DNA from: Salinirubellus salinus
GTDB lineage: Archaea > Halobacteriota > Halobacteria > Halobacteriales > Haloarculaceae
NCBI RefSeq assembly: GCF_025231485.1
Contig: NZ_CP104003.1
Location: 620,001 to 684,000, forward strand
Direction: 5' to 3'
DNA length: 64,000 nucleotides
The position numbers and the translations under genes are program-made. This document shows positions 51,388-59,489 of the stretch, piece after piece. The notes beneath the pieces were generated by a model. It was given only the letters and a program-made list of their open reading frames with translations, had not been told where the DNA came from and did not search any database. Position 1 is the stretch's first letter. The number at the start of each line of letters is the position of its first letter.

Positions 51388-52260
51388 TCAGGCGTAGGTG
51401 TGTTTCATGCCGCCGTCCCAGAGCAAGTCACCGCCGTTGAGGTGGCGGGCGTGTTCGGAGAAGCCGAATACGAAGAGATTCCCCACCTCGATGGGCTCTA
51501 GCAGCTCCTTCAGCCGGGTGTGTCCCAGCGAGACGTTTCGGACGACCTCCTCGACGCTCGTCCCGCGGCGGGCGGCGGTTTCGGGGAGCTGTTTCGCCAC
51601 GAGTGCGGTCTTGACCCAGCCCGTCGAGACGGAGAACGAGCGTATCCGGCCCGCGCCCTCGGCTGCGACGGAGGCCGTCAGCCCCCGGAGGCCGAACTTC
51701 GCGGTGTTGTACGCCACCTTCCCGCCGGTGACGATGTGACCGTGGACCGAGCACATGTTCCCGACGACGCCCCCGCCCGCGGCCTCGAAGTGGGGCCAGG
51801 CGTGTTTCGTCAACAGGAGCGGTGCCCGGAGCATCACGCCGTGGATGTGGTCCCACTGCTCGGTGGGATACTCGCGGATGTCGTCGATGTGCTGGAGCCC
51901 CGCGACGTTGGCGAGGTAACGGAGTTCGCCCGCCTCTCCCGCCCGCTCTACGGCCGCCGCACAGTCGGATTCGGAGAGGAGGTCGCCCTCGAACGGGACG
52001 ATGCGCCCCTCGGCGTCGAGCGCCTCGGCACGCTCACGGACGGACTCGACGCCCTCGGTGTCGAGGTCCATCCCCACGACGCTCAGCCCGTTCGCCGCCA
52101 GCGCGAGGGCGGTGGCCCACCCGATGCCGCTGGCCGCGCCGGTCACGAGCGCGACGGTCTCCGGCTCGAAGTTCGGATCCGTGGGTCGGAGGATGTCCTC
52201 TACCCTCACTTCCGACGGCCCGTAGCGATCCATCACCTCTTCGACGGTCATGTCTGCCAT
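51388..52260 (-). CDS. Short-chain dehydrogenase/reductase (SDR)
   Basis: A 290-residue classical SDR. The cofactor motif TGAASGIG is at 40-47, NVAG at about 117-120, the catalytic Ser in MCSVHGH and the YNTAK motif follow. It ends HLNGGDLLWDGG, like 3-hydroxybutyrate dehydrogenases. An extra N-terminal 35 residues precede the Rossmann strand. The real substrate is open; 3-hydroxybutyrate is only one option. It sits between BtpA and msrA genes, all on the minus strand with spacers of 116 and 45 bp. Confidence 0.85.
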   Translation of the reverse strand: MADMTVEEVMDRYGPSEVRVEDILRPTDPNFEPETVALVTGAASGIGWATALALAANGLSVVGMDLDTEGVESVRERAEALDAEGRIVPFEGDLLSESDCAAAVERAGEAGELRYLANVAGLQHIDDIREYPTEQWDHIHGVMLRAPLLLTKHAWPHFEAAGGGVVGNMCSVHGHIVTGGKVAYNTAKFGLRGLTASVAAEGAGRIRSFSVSTGWVKTALVAKQLPETAARRGTSVEEVVRNVSLGHTRLKELLEPIEVGNLFVFGFSEHARHLNGGDLLWDGGMKHTYA

Positions 52261-52305
52261 GGCGGCGATTACCCTGCCGGGTGAGAAATATCCGTAGGGC
52301 GAGAC

Positions 52306-52842
52306 TCAGGCCTCGTGCGGGACGACCTTGTCCGCGAACTTCTCGCGCACCTTCTCCAGTTTCGGGGGGATCTGGACCGCGCAGTAGGGCTGGTTCGGGT
52401 TCTTCTCGTAGTAGTCCTGGTGGTACTCCTCGGCGCGGTAGAACGTCTCCAGCGGCGCGATCTCGGTGACGATGCCGTCGTACGCCTCGCCCTCCAGTTC
52501 CTCGACGAGCGCCTCGGCCGTCGCGCGCTGCTCGTCGTCGTGGTAGAAGATGGCCGAGCGGTACTGACTCCCGACGTCCGGTCCCTGTCGGTCCTTCGTC
52601 GTCGGGTCGTGGAGCGCGAAGAACACTTCGAGCAGTTCGCGGTAGGAGATCGTCTCCGGGTCGTACGTGACCTGCACGACCTCTGCGTGCCCGGTGGTCC
52701 CGTTGCAGACCTGCTCGTAGGTCGGGTCCTCGACGTGGCCGCCGGCGTAGCCCGACACCACGCGCTCGACGCCGCGCAGTTCCTGCATCGGCGCCTCGAT
52801 ACACCAGAAACAGCCACCGCCGACCGTCGCCTGTGCTGCCAT
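52306..52842 (-). CDS. msrA: Peptide methionine sulfoxide reductase MsrA
   Basis: A 178-residue MsrA that reduces methionine-S-sulfoxide in proteins. The catalytic motif GCFWC with C11 and C14 is at residues 10-14, followed by GYAGGHVEDPTYEQVCNGTTGHAEVV and the EYHQDYYEKNP end. The ATG at 52842 places the motif at the usual position. No recycling Cys near the C-terminus is evident, so it may depend on the second Cys of the motif. It sits 45 bp upstream of the SDR gene on the same strand. Confidence 0.95.
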   Translation of the reverse strand: MAAQATVGGGCFWCIEAPMQELRGVERVVSGYAGGHVEDPTYEQVCNGTTGHAEVVQVTYDPETISYRELLEVFFALHDPTTKDRQGPDVGSQYRSAIFYHDDEQRATAEALVEELEGEAYDGIVTEIAPLETFYRAEEYHQDYYEKNPNQPYCAVQIPPKLEKVREKFADKVVPHEA

Positions 52843-52976
52843 ACGCCGTGTAGGGTACGAACGGACTAATGTCGTTCGACCGTGGGTTGGAACGTTCGTA
52901 GCGGCGAACCGGCCGTTAATCGCCACCTAATGCGCCCGACATCACCTGTTCGCGGGGGACAGTCCGTTACATCGGC

Positions 52977-52981
52977 TATAA
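52977..52981 (+). promoter_or_regulatory. TATA box of the second epimerase gene
   Basis: TATAA in GGCTATAACC ends 31 nt before the ATG at 53012 and predicts a start of transcription at about 53005. The earlier GTG at 53003 would then lie before the message, supporting the ATG. Confidence 0.6.
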
Positions 52982-53011
52982 CCAAACCGTCAGGTCGCAT
53001 CGGTGAGAGCT

Positions 53012-53935
53012 ATGGGACAACCCACACTCTCGGGTCGAAACGTGCTCGTCACGGGGGGAGCCGGGTTCATCGGAAGCCACCTCGTCCGCGCACTGGTCCC
53101 CGAGAACGAGGTCAGGGTCCTCGACGACTGTTCGACCGGCGACCCGAGTCGGCTCCCCGACCGGGTGACGTTCGTCGAGGGAGACGTCCGTGACTCGGCG
53201 GCGCTCGCCCGCGCCGGCGAGGGCGTCGACCTGATCTACCACCTCGCGGCCAACGTGAGCGTGGAGCGCTCGGTTCGAGAGCCCGTCTGGAGCAACTCGG
53301 TCAACGTCGGTGGGACGCTGGCCGTCCTCGAGTTCGCGCGCGAGCAGGGTGCGCGCGTCGTGTTCGCCTCCAGCGCGGCCGTCTACGGTGACCCCGCGGC
53401 CCTCCCCGTCGCCGAGGCCGACCCGATGGACCCGCTCTCGCCCTACGGTATCGAGAAGTCCGCCGGTGACGGCTACGTCCGTCGGTACGCGGACCTCTAC
53501 GACGTGGACGGGGTGGTGCTCCGCTTCTTCAACGTGTTCGGGCCGGGCCAGTCGAGCGAGTACGCCGGCGTCATCACCGCGTTCGTCGAGAACGCGGCCG
53601 CCGGACAGCCCCTGACGGTCCACGGCGACGGCCAGCAGACGCGCGACTTCGTCCACGTCGACGACGTGGTCCGGGCCTGTCTGCTCGCGGCCACCACGGA
53701 CCACGTCGGCGAGGCGTTCAACGTCGGGTCCGGCCGAGCGGTGTCGGTCAACGAACTCGCCGAGACGGTCCTGGAGGCGGCGGGCTCGTCGGCCGGCGTC
53801 GTCCACACCGACCCACGGCCGGGCGACATCGACCACAGCCGTGCCGACATCGCGAAGGCGCGAGACCTGCTCGGCTACGAGCCGACGGTGGCGCTGGCCG
53901 ACGGTATCCGACCACTCCTGGGGGTGCCGCAGTGA
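53012..53935 (+). CDS. NAD-dependent sugar epimerase (extended SDR)
   Basis: A 307-residue extended SDR of the UDP-glucose 4-epimerase type. Cofactor motif GGAGFIG is at 15-21, HLAAN at about 77-81, catalytic Ser at 120-121, Y145 and K149 in YGIEK. It carries the VFGPGQSSEYAGVI and DFVHVDDVV blocks typical of GalE-like enzymes. The start is fixed by the TATA box. It resembles the epimerase at 5631 but the two are clearly different enzymes. A role in UDP-sugar supply for S-layer glycans or polysaccharide is plausible. Confidence 0.88.
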   Translation: MGQPTLSGRNVLVTGGAGFIGSHLVRALVPENEVRVLDDCSTGDPSRLPDRVTFVEGDVRDSAALARAGEGVDLIYHLAANVSVERSVREPVWSNSVNVGGTLAVLEFAREQGARVVFASSAAVYGDPAALPVAEADPMDPLSPYGIEKSAGDGYVRRYADLYDVDGVVLRFFNVFGPGQSSEYAGVITAFVENAAAGQPLTVHGDGQQTRDFVHVDDVVRACLLAATTDHVGEAFNVGSGRAVSVNELAETVLEAAGSSAGVVHTDPRPGDIDHSRADIAKARDLLGYEPTVALADGIRPLLGVPQ

Positions 53936-54119
53936 CACGACGCCCGTGCGATTTAGTGTCCGCGGCGCCGAGATTTTCTCAGAGGGTGCGACATTCCCCC
54001 ATACGTTATATTCTTCGACCGCATCTGTGTGTTAGCGACCCTGTACCGTCTTCCGAACGCCTGCGACTCGCAGTCGGCCCCCGGAGTCGCGGGGGAGGAC
54101 TCCCGCGAGGTGACGCCAC

Positions 54120-54764
54120 ATGACACAACCCGAACCCCAGCAACAAGACGTGCCAGCCCCGGACGTCGACAGCGACGAGCTCTCGTTGAGTACCACCTTC
54201 GAGTTGCTGAAGAACAGACGTCGGCGTGAGACCATCTCGTACCTGCTCGAGCACGACGGGACGAGTACCCTGAGTGACCTCGCGGAACACATCGCCGCGC
54301 TCGAGAACGGTATCGAGGTGGTCGAACTCTCCTCGGACCAGCGAAAGCGGGTCTACATCGGGCTCTACCAGTGTCACCTCCCCAAACTCGACAAGGCGGG
54401 AGTGATCGACTTCGACAAGAACCGCGGGACCGTCGTCCTGCGCGAGACGGTGGCCGACCAGCTCGTCCCGTACCTCCAGCCCGAGTGCCGGACGGCGAGC
54501 GAACCGGCCACGCCGGCCGCGCCAGAGCCGGCCGCCGCGCCGACAGACGACCTCCGGCTGACGGGGGTCGTCGCCGCGGGTATCGGCCTGCTCGCCCTCC
54601 TCGCGCTCCTGCCCCTCCTCGGCACCGGTGTGGTCGGCCCCGCCGCAGTGGGACTCCTCGCGGGCGTCGGCCTCGTCGGTGGCGTCCGTGCGTTCCGCGC
54701 ACGGGTCGACGTGGCGGCCCTCCTCGACCGGCCCGAGCGCGAGACCGAGACGCAGGCGGACTGA
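54120..54764 (+). CDS. DUF7344-type winged-helix protein with C-terminal membrane hairpin
   Basis: A 214-residue protein. Residues about 22-108 match the haloarchaeal DUF7344 winged-helix pattern (FELLKNRRRRETISYLLEHD, SSDQRKRVYIGLYQCHLPKLDKAGVIDFDKN). A Pro/Ala linker follows, and two hydrophobic helices (about 145-190) end the protein, so it should be a membrane-bound DNA-binding protein. Its start has a good Shine-Dalgarno, GAGGTGA about 6 nt upstream. No target is visible. An AT-rich promoter with ACGTTATATTC lies near 54004. Confidence 0.75.
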   Translation: MTQPEPQQQDVPAPDVDSDELSLSTTFELLKNRRRRETISYLLEHDGTSTLSDLAEHIAALENGIEVVELSSDQRKRVYIGLYQCHLPKLDKAGVIDFDKNRGTVVLRETVADQLVPYLQPECRTASEPATPAAPEPAAAPTDDLRLTGVVAAGIGLLALLALLPLLGTGVVGPAAVGLLAGVGLVGGVRAFRARVDVAALLDRPERETETQAD

Positions 54765-54924
54765 GGGCGTCCTCACCGCAGTCTGGGGGCAGTCGGGGCG
54801 GCGGGACGGTCCGCGGACGGGGAACGCTTATCGTTGTCAACTGGTAACTAGAGGCGCCCGCCGGCCGACCAGTTCGTGTGCCAAGAACGTGTCGTGCGCC
54901 CGGCGGGCTTCTTCGGTCGACCGC

Positions 54925-56082
54925 TCACTCGAAGGCGAGCGTCGCGGCTCCCTCGCCCTCGAGGGTGAGGCGGCTGACGCCGCCGTCGAACCGGTGGTGG
55001 ACGGACTCGTCGGTCACGCCCGCGGTCTCGGAGACCCGCGTGCCGCCTCCGAGCGTCGGGTCCGCGTCCTCGTGGAGTCGGCCCTCGGTGCGCAGCGTGT
55101 ACTCCACGTCGCCGGCGACGAGGAAGTCGTTGCGGGGTGCCGAGAGTGCCGCCGGCGAGACGAGGACGCGCTCCTGGAACAGGCGGGCACTCCCGGCCTC
55201 GGTCTCGAACTGGTCGAAGTGGCCGCTGGTCACCCAACCGTCCGCCGCGCTGGTCCGGCCTTCGATGGTGTGGTCGGCGGCGACGGCACCGCCCCCCACC
55301 TGCCCGACGGGGGCGTCGGCGTCGAGTCGGTAGTCGACGGGGTCGCCGTGGCGTGACTCGACGCGGACGACGTCGCCGTCCGTCGCGGGGAGCCTGGTGG
55401 GCGAGACCGGCCGGCCGTCGACGCGCACGTCGGCGGGACCGGTGAGCGAGAAGGCGGTCACCTCACCCGTGAAGCGGTACTGGTCGATCTCGTCGCGCAG
55501 CGACCCCTCGGCCGTCGGGCCGGAGACGTTCGCCGCCGGCGTGTGCGACGGGCCGGAGGCGTCCGGGCAGATGCGCCCCGAGACGGTCACCTCGTAGGAG
55601 GCGACGGCGCCGCGGCCGACCACGGAGAGGGTCCTGATACCCCCGCGTCGGTAGCGGTCGATCGACGGCTCGTCGTGTGTGGTCTCGTCGCCACGGTCCG
55701 TGACGCCCACGTCCGCGACGGTGACGCTCCCGTCGACGTCGAGTCCCCACTCCACCGGTCTGGACCGCTCGGTCACGAACGTGAACCCGTCGAACAGGAG
55801 GTCGCGGCTACCGGTGACCGTGAGGGGCGTCGGGAGCGCCTCTTCGGCGACGAGCAGTCGAACCGCCTCGCGGTCCTCGCCCGTGCCGACCCACGCGTGT
55901 CGCTCGACGTCCGCCAGCGTGTGTGGTCGCGCGAGGAGGTACTCGCCGGGTGGGAACTCGATGCGGGTGCCGGTTTCGGTCGCCGCCGCGAGGGCGTCGT
56001 CCACGGGGTCGGCGCCGGTCGGGTCGAGACCGAGGTCCGAGACGGCACAGCGGACCCGGTCGTACGTCGGGTCGCTATGCAT
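54925..56082 (-). CDS. Putative beta-helix (pectate-lyase-like) protein
   Basis: A 385-residue soluble, acidic protein rich in beta strands. The opening DPTGADPVDDALAAATETGTRIEFPPGEYLL resembles the start of right-handed beta-helix proteins, where a conserved ADDTxALQxA and PxGxY pattern begins the first coils. No catalytic residues or signal peptide can be pointed out. Similar haloarchaeal proteins occur in polysaccharide regions, and an epimerase lies 2 kb away, but a link is only a guess. Confidence 0.5.
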   Translation of the reverse strand: MHSDPTYDRVRCAVSDLGLDPTGADPVDDALAAATETGTRIEFPPGEYLLARPHTLADVERHAWVGTGEDREAVRLLVAEEALPTPLTVTGSRDLLFDGFTFVTERSRPVEWGLDVDGSVTVADVGVTDRGDETTHDEPSIDRYRRGGIRTLSVVGRGAVASYEVTVSGRICPDASGPSHTPAANVSGPTAEGSLRDEIDQYRFTGEVTAFSLTGPADVRVDGRPVSPTRLPATDGDVVRVESRHGDPVDYRLDADAPVGQVGGGAVAADHTIEGRTSAADGWVTSGHFDQFETEAGSARLFQERVLVSPAALSAPRNDFLVAGDVEYTLRTEGRLHEDADPTLGGGTRVSETAGVTDESVHHRFDGGVSRLTLEGEGAATLAFE

Positions 56083-56360
56083 CCATCCCTCCGGTCCGGC
56101 CGTTCTCGCGGGTCCGGACCGCGTTCCAGGCCGTCACGGAGACGACCCGTTCGTGTGCCATGTGGTCTGCCATGCAGGCCAACCGAGGAACGGTCCTTGA
56201 TTAAACGTTTGCTGGATTATTCGCTCAGGATATCGTGAGTTTCTGTTTCGTTCGGGTGAGACAGACCCGAACCTTACGTGGCAGCCTCGGCCTCGCGTCC
56301 CGGTGCCCGCTAGCGGATTCTGGCCGACCGGACGGCCCGTCGGCCCTACCGGCCCGCCCC

Positions 56361-56678
56361 TCACTCCGGTGGGGTGTCGCCCTCCAGGGACTCCTGCCCC
56401 TCTGGGAGTCGTCTGTTCTCCCACGCGCGGCGGTCTCGGAGTGCCTCCCAGCCGGCTTCCGAGAGACTGTAGTAGTTCGTCCGACGGTCGACCTGTCCCT
56501 TCCTGATCAGCCCCTCGGTGACGAGGGCGTCGAGGTTCGGGTAGAGCCGCCCGCGGGTTATCTCCTGCCCGGTGTCGGCTTCGAGCTCTTCCATGATGGC
56601 GCGCCCAGACGCGTGGTCCATCCCCGAGACGACGTAGAGGAGGTCGCGCTGGAACCCGGTGAGGCTGAACAGTCTCAT
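56361..56678 (-). CDS. PadR-family transcriptional regulator
   Basis: A 105-residue PadR-type winged helix: LTGFQRDLLYVVSGMDHASGRAIMEELEADTGQEITRGRLYPNLDALVTEGLIRKG with the RRTNYYSLSEAG wing. It lacks the long C-terminal coiled coil of the longer PadR group. The promoter side (56679-56755) is AT-rich with TTATAA-like boxes (56734-56739 region), where the regulator may bind its own gene. No other gene in an operon is apparent; spacers on both sides are 240-280 bp with no gene in them. Confidence 0.85.
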   Translation of the reverse strand: MRLFSLTGFQRDLLYVVSGMDHASGRAIMEELEADTGQEITRGRLYPNLDALVTEGLIRKGQVDRRTNYYSLSEAGWEALRDRRAWENRRLPEGQESLEGDTPPE

Positions 56679-56917
56679 ACTCCGACCTCTATACCCCCGA
56701 GACTATCGTTAACACCCCGATAAACCCGGTTATAAGCCTGCTACGAGCCTGATGACTCCGTTCCAGACGCCCCCAGCCCGAGCGGCCGGTCCGGGGGCGG
56801 TCCAGTCCGCACCCCGTGGTCGTCGGTCAGTCCGGATGCCGGTCTCTGCTCTCCGGTCTCGGGTCGTCTCGTCGGTCTGCCAGCGGTCGCGCACTCCGGT
56901 GTGCGTGCAGGCGGCTC

Positions 56918-57151
56918 TCAGCGTGCGTCTTCGAGGTCGAGGAGGAGACACGCGGGGACCGCGAGCCACTGTGCCTTCAGTTCGCTGTCGTCGGCGTCCG
57001 CCGGATAGATGTAACAGAGCCCCTCGCCCACGTCGTTCCACTCGATAGCGTTCGCCAGCTCGTGTGGTCGGTGTGATCCGTGCCCCAGCGCGGAGACCCC
57101 GCTCCCGTCCTCGGCGGACTCGTGTGACGGCCGGTCGGGGGTGCCACTCAT
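56918..57151 (-). CDS. Small DUF7511-like haloarchaeal protein
   Basis: A 77-residue soluble acidic protein. The centre ANAIEWNDVGEGLCYIYPADADDSELKAQWLAVP resembles the DUF7511 family of haloarchaea (a Tyr-Pro-x-Asp-Ala-Asp turn and an x-W pair), which has no known function. The ATG at 57151 is chosen over an upstream frame start at 57232, and an ATATAA box on the minus strand (57183-57188) is 31 nt from it. It is divergent from nikR. Confidence 0.6.
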   Translation of the reverse strand: MSGTPDRPSHESAEDGSGVSALGHGSHRPHELANAIEWNDVGEGLCYIYPADADDSELKAQWLAVPACLLLDLEDAR

Positions 57152-57182
57152 GTGATATAAATACGGGGGGCCAACGACTTCG

Positions 57183-57188
57183 TTATAT
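57183..57188 (-). promoter_or_regulatory. TATA box of the DUF7511-like gene
   Basis: ATATAA on the minus strand, 31 nt before the start at 57151. The same AT-rich spacer (57152-57278) also holds the nikR promoter. Confidence 0.5.
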
Positions 57189-57248
57189 CTGGTGTAACCC
57201 CGAGACGACGTTCGATTGGGTGGGTCATTCACGATCGGATACCTGAAG

Positions 57249-57256
57249 TTTAATAA
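57249..57256 (+). promoter_or_regulatory. TATA box of nikR
   Basis: TTTAATAA ends 22 nt before the ATG at 57279; the message is likely leaderless. This supports the start at 57279 rather than at an upstream ATG. Confidence 0.6.
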
Positions 57257-57278
57257 TGGTGCGCGTTCGAGTTATTAC

Positions 57279-57758
57279 ATGGTCGTGGTGAGCGTCTCGA
57301 TGCCAGAATCCCTCCTCGAGCGGATAGACGAGTTTGCGGACGAACACGGCTACACGGGCCGTTCGGAGGTCGTCCGCGAGGCCAGCCGGAACCTCCTCGG
57401 CGAGTTCCAGGACAAGCAACTCGAAGGTCGTGAGTTGATGGGTATCGTGACAGTCTTGTTCGATTACGACACGACCAACGTGGAGGAGCGGATGATGCAA
57501 CTCCGCCACGAACACGAGTCCCTGGTCGCCTCGAACTTCCACTCGCACGTCGGGGGGCACCGCTGTATGGAACTGTTCGTCCTGGAGGGGTCACTCGAGG
57601 ACATCTCCGTGTTCGTCGGCAAGATCCGGGCGACGCAGGGGACTCTAAACATCGATTACTCCGTCATCCCGGTCGACGACTTCGGTGTCCCCGGCAGCGA
57701 CGACGGGGACAGTGCTCGGGGACATCCCGACGGCGAGCACGGTCACGGCGAGGACTGA
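57279..57758 (+). CDS. nikR: NikR-type nickel-responsive regulator
   Basis: A 159-residue regulator with an N-terminal ribbon-helix-helix (about 1-45: [39 protein letters not shown]) and a C-terminal ACT-like nickel domain. All four Ni ligands known from bacterial NikR are conserved by spacing: H77, H88, H90 and C96 in a H-x10-H-x-H-x5-C pattern. It ends in a His/Asp-rich tail ([12 protein letters not shown]) that might also bind metal. Nickel repressor function is likely. The nickel importer it would control is not in the window. Confidence 0.92.
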   Translation: MVVVSVSMPESLLERIDEFADEHGYTGRSEVVREASRNLLGEFQDKQLEGRELMGIVTVLFDYDTTNVEERMMQLRHEHESLVASNFHSHVGGHRCMELFVLEGSLEDISVFVGKIRATQGTLNIDYSVIPVDDFGVPGSDDGDSARGHPDGEHGHGED

Positions 57759-57759
57759 C

Positions 57760-58332
57760 TCAGCCGTCGAGGTCGCGTTCCTCCACCGCGAGCGGCGCCG
57801 AACAGCACCCCGACCGATAGCGTTCGGGCCGTCGAACTGGCTTCGAGCGGCGGTGGCGACGCGCGGTCACGTCTCCACACTCCCGACAGTGGAGCAGGTA
57901 CCGGGCGGGCGTGAACGGCTCGCAGTGACGCGGGGCGTCGAGGTCGGCCGCTCGCTCGCGGAACGCGGGCCCGTGGTCGGCCGTGCCGAACCGCTGGACC
58001 TGTTCGACGTGGACGAGTTCGTGTCGCAGGACCGCGGCCGTCGACTCGACGCCGTGTGTCTCGTGTGCCGCCCACGTCAGTCGTACCGTACAGCGCCGGT
58101 GTCGCTCGGGTGTCTCGGTCCAGTCGACCGGGACCCCCACCTCGGCGCCAGGCGGCGGTGTGGACAGCACGGCCCCCGCGCGCCGCTTGGCCCGTTTCGA
58201 GACGTCCCACTCGACGAGGGAGAGGTCGACCGAGAGGTCGCAGGCGTCGACGACCCGCGCTGCGTAGGATTCGGCCCACGACAGGAGTTGGTCGGGCGTG
58301 GTCGGGTCGGCGTCGACTGGCAGCGTGGGCAC
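57760..58332 (-). CDS. SprT-like metalloprotease
   Basis: A 190-residue SprT/SPRTN-like protein. The zinc-protease motif is HELVH (104-108) with the third ligand probably H120. Four Cys near the end (C149, C152, C176, C177) are likely to bind a structural zinc, as in SprT. Eukaryotic SPRTN removes DNA-protein crosslinks; the role in archaea is not settled. It starts at GTG 58332, and its end is one base from the nikR stop (convergent). A shared transcript with the upstream tRNA is unlikely. Confidence 0.87.
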   Translation of the reverse strand: MPTLPVDADPTTPDQLLSWAESYAARVVDACDLSVDLSLVEWDVSKRAKRRAGAVLSTPPPGAEVGVPVDWTETPERHRRCTVRLTWAAHETHGVESTAAVLRHELVHVEQVQRFGTADHGPAFRERAADLDAPRHCEPFTPARYLLHCRECGDVTARRHRRSKPVRRPERYRSGCCSAPLAVEERDLDG

Positions 58333-58428
58333 GGTACCTCGGTCCGCCGCTGGCGAATTGAGTCTTCGGGGTCGGCACGACGTCCCGTGGATACGTTTCA
58401 CTCTGGTCGACCTGTGACGCACGAGAAG

Positions 58429-58503
58429 CGAGCCCTGAGGGATTTGAACCCCCGGCAACTTGGTCCGAAGCCAAGCACTCTGTCCAGGCTGAGCTAAGGG
58501 CCC
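58429..58503 (-). tRNA. tRNA-Arg(TCG)
   Basis: A 75-nt cloverleaf without intron: acceptor GGGCCCT/AGGGCTC (one G-U), D stem GCTC, anticodon stem CTTGG/CCAAG with loop CTTCGGA, hence anticodon TCG (arginine, codons CGA), T-arm GGGGG-TTCAAAT-CCCTC, discriminator G. CCA is not encoded. It lies 97 bp upstream of the SprT gene on the same strand. No integrase or repeated 3' end is nearby, so it is not an obvious integration site. Confidence 0.95.
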
Positions 58504-58594
58504 TCGTCTCCCGATATGCGCAAGGGTCGTTTAAATTCCGCGGTTCGGTGGCCCCCCGAAGGATTAAGTACGACTCACCGACAGGTCATCCCGT

Positions 58595-58972
58595 ATGCAG
58601 TCGGGGACGGGAGACGTGTGTCGGGTTGTGGTGGGCAGCCTCGTCGTCGCCGCTGGCCTCGGACTGGTCGGGGTCTCGGCGTTCGACGGTGGTATCGGAC
58701 CGACGCTGGTGGGCTTCTTCGTGTTCTTCGCCGGCTACACGATCTCGCAGGGCGGCCACGCCAGCGGTGGACGGTCGCTCCCGGAACCGTCGGCGACGCT
58801 CGCCGGCCGGTTCAGCCTCGTGGGTGTCGGTGGTTTGGCCGCGGCGTTCGGCGTGACGACGTTCGCAGACACCATCGTGGACGCGAGCGCCGCTCGGGCG
58901 GCGCTCGCCGGCATCTCGTGCATCGGTGGCTACATGTTCACGCACCTGGGGATCAACGGGAACTTGCTATGA
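58595..58972 (+). CDS. Four-helix membrane protein, first gene of a membrane operon
   Basis: A 125-residue membrane protein made of two related two-helix units: VVVGSLVVAAGLG...FFVFFAGYTISQGG and FSLVGVGGLAAAF...ISCIGGYMFTHLGINGN. Each unit ends with a Gly-Tyr-x3 segment followed by a His/Gln and a Gly. The same unit appears twice more in the next protein. It starts at 58595 and its stop overlaps the next start (ATGA). No family is recognised. Confidence 0.6.
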   Translation: MQSGTGDVCRVVVGSLVVAAGLGLVGVSAFDGGIGPTLVGFFVFFAGYTISQGGHASGGRSLPEPSATLAGRFSLVGVGGLAAAFGVTTFADTIVDASAARAALAGISCIGGYMFTHLGINGNLL

Positions 58973-59487
58973 CCGACGAGGTGTCGTGGTACGGCTCGCC
59001 CGCCCGTGTGGTGTGGTTCACGGGAGGGATGGGGCTGTGTTCGGTGTCGCTCTCGAGCGGCTTCATCTGGGTCTGCGGCGCTCCCTGTGTGACCGACCCG
59101 GTGGTCTGGACGGCAGGGCGACGCGTGCCGCTGGCGTTCCTCGCCGCCTTCCTCGCGTGGTGGGGGTACCTGCTGGCCCACCGTGCCGTCACGGGGCGAT
59201 TCGTCGACAGCGCGAGCCACGGGGCTGGCGAGGGAGCCACCGAAGTGGGTCCGCCGTCGACCGAGTCGCCCGTCGCCCGCACTCGTGCGGCGCTGCGTGG
59301 GATGACCCCGCCGACGCGCACCCGGCAAGCGGGGATGCTGTTCGGGCTGGCGGCGCTCGTCGGGGGTATCGTCGTCGGGTTCGTCTACATCCGACAGGGG
59401 AACCACCTGCTGACCAACGTTGGGGGTGCGCTGTTCCTCGGCGGGTACGTGCTCGCCCACCAGGCCGAGACGGGGAAACCACTCTGA
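58969..59487 (+). CDS. Four-helix membrane protein, second gene of a membrane operon
   Basis: A 172-residue protein, ATG overlapping the previous stop. Helices lie near 14-36, 53-75, 120-141 and 148-165. The loops contain AWWGYLLAHRAVTGR and LGGYVLAHQAETGK, which match each other and the end of the upstream protein (GGYMFTHLGINGN), so it is an internal duplication. The middle (80-118) is an acidic and Arg-rich cytosolic loop. Function is unknown. The third gene follows after two bases. Confidence 0.6.
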   Translation: MTDEVSWYGSPARVVWFTGGMGLCSVSLSSGFIWVCGAPCVTDPVVWTAGRRVPLAFLAAFLAWWGYLLAHRAVTGRFVDSASHGAGEGATEVGPPSTESPVARTRAALRGMTPPTRTRQAGMLFGLAALVGGIVVGFVYIRQGNHLLTNVGGALFLGGYVLAHQAETGKPL

Positions 59488-59489
59488 CG

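Noticed and set aside
58429-58503. tRNA-Arg as an attachment site
   Set aside because: Both sides hold ordinary chromosomal genes and there is no integrase or direct repeat.
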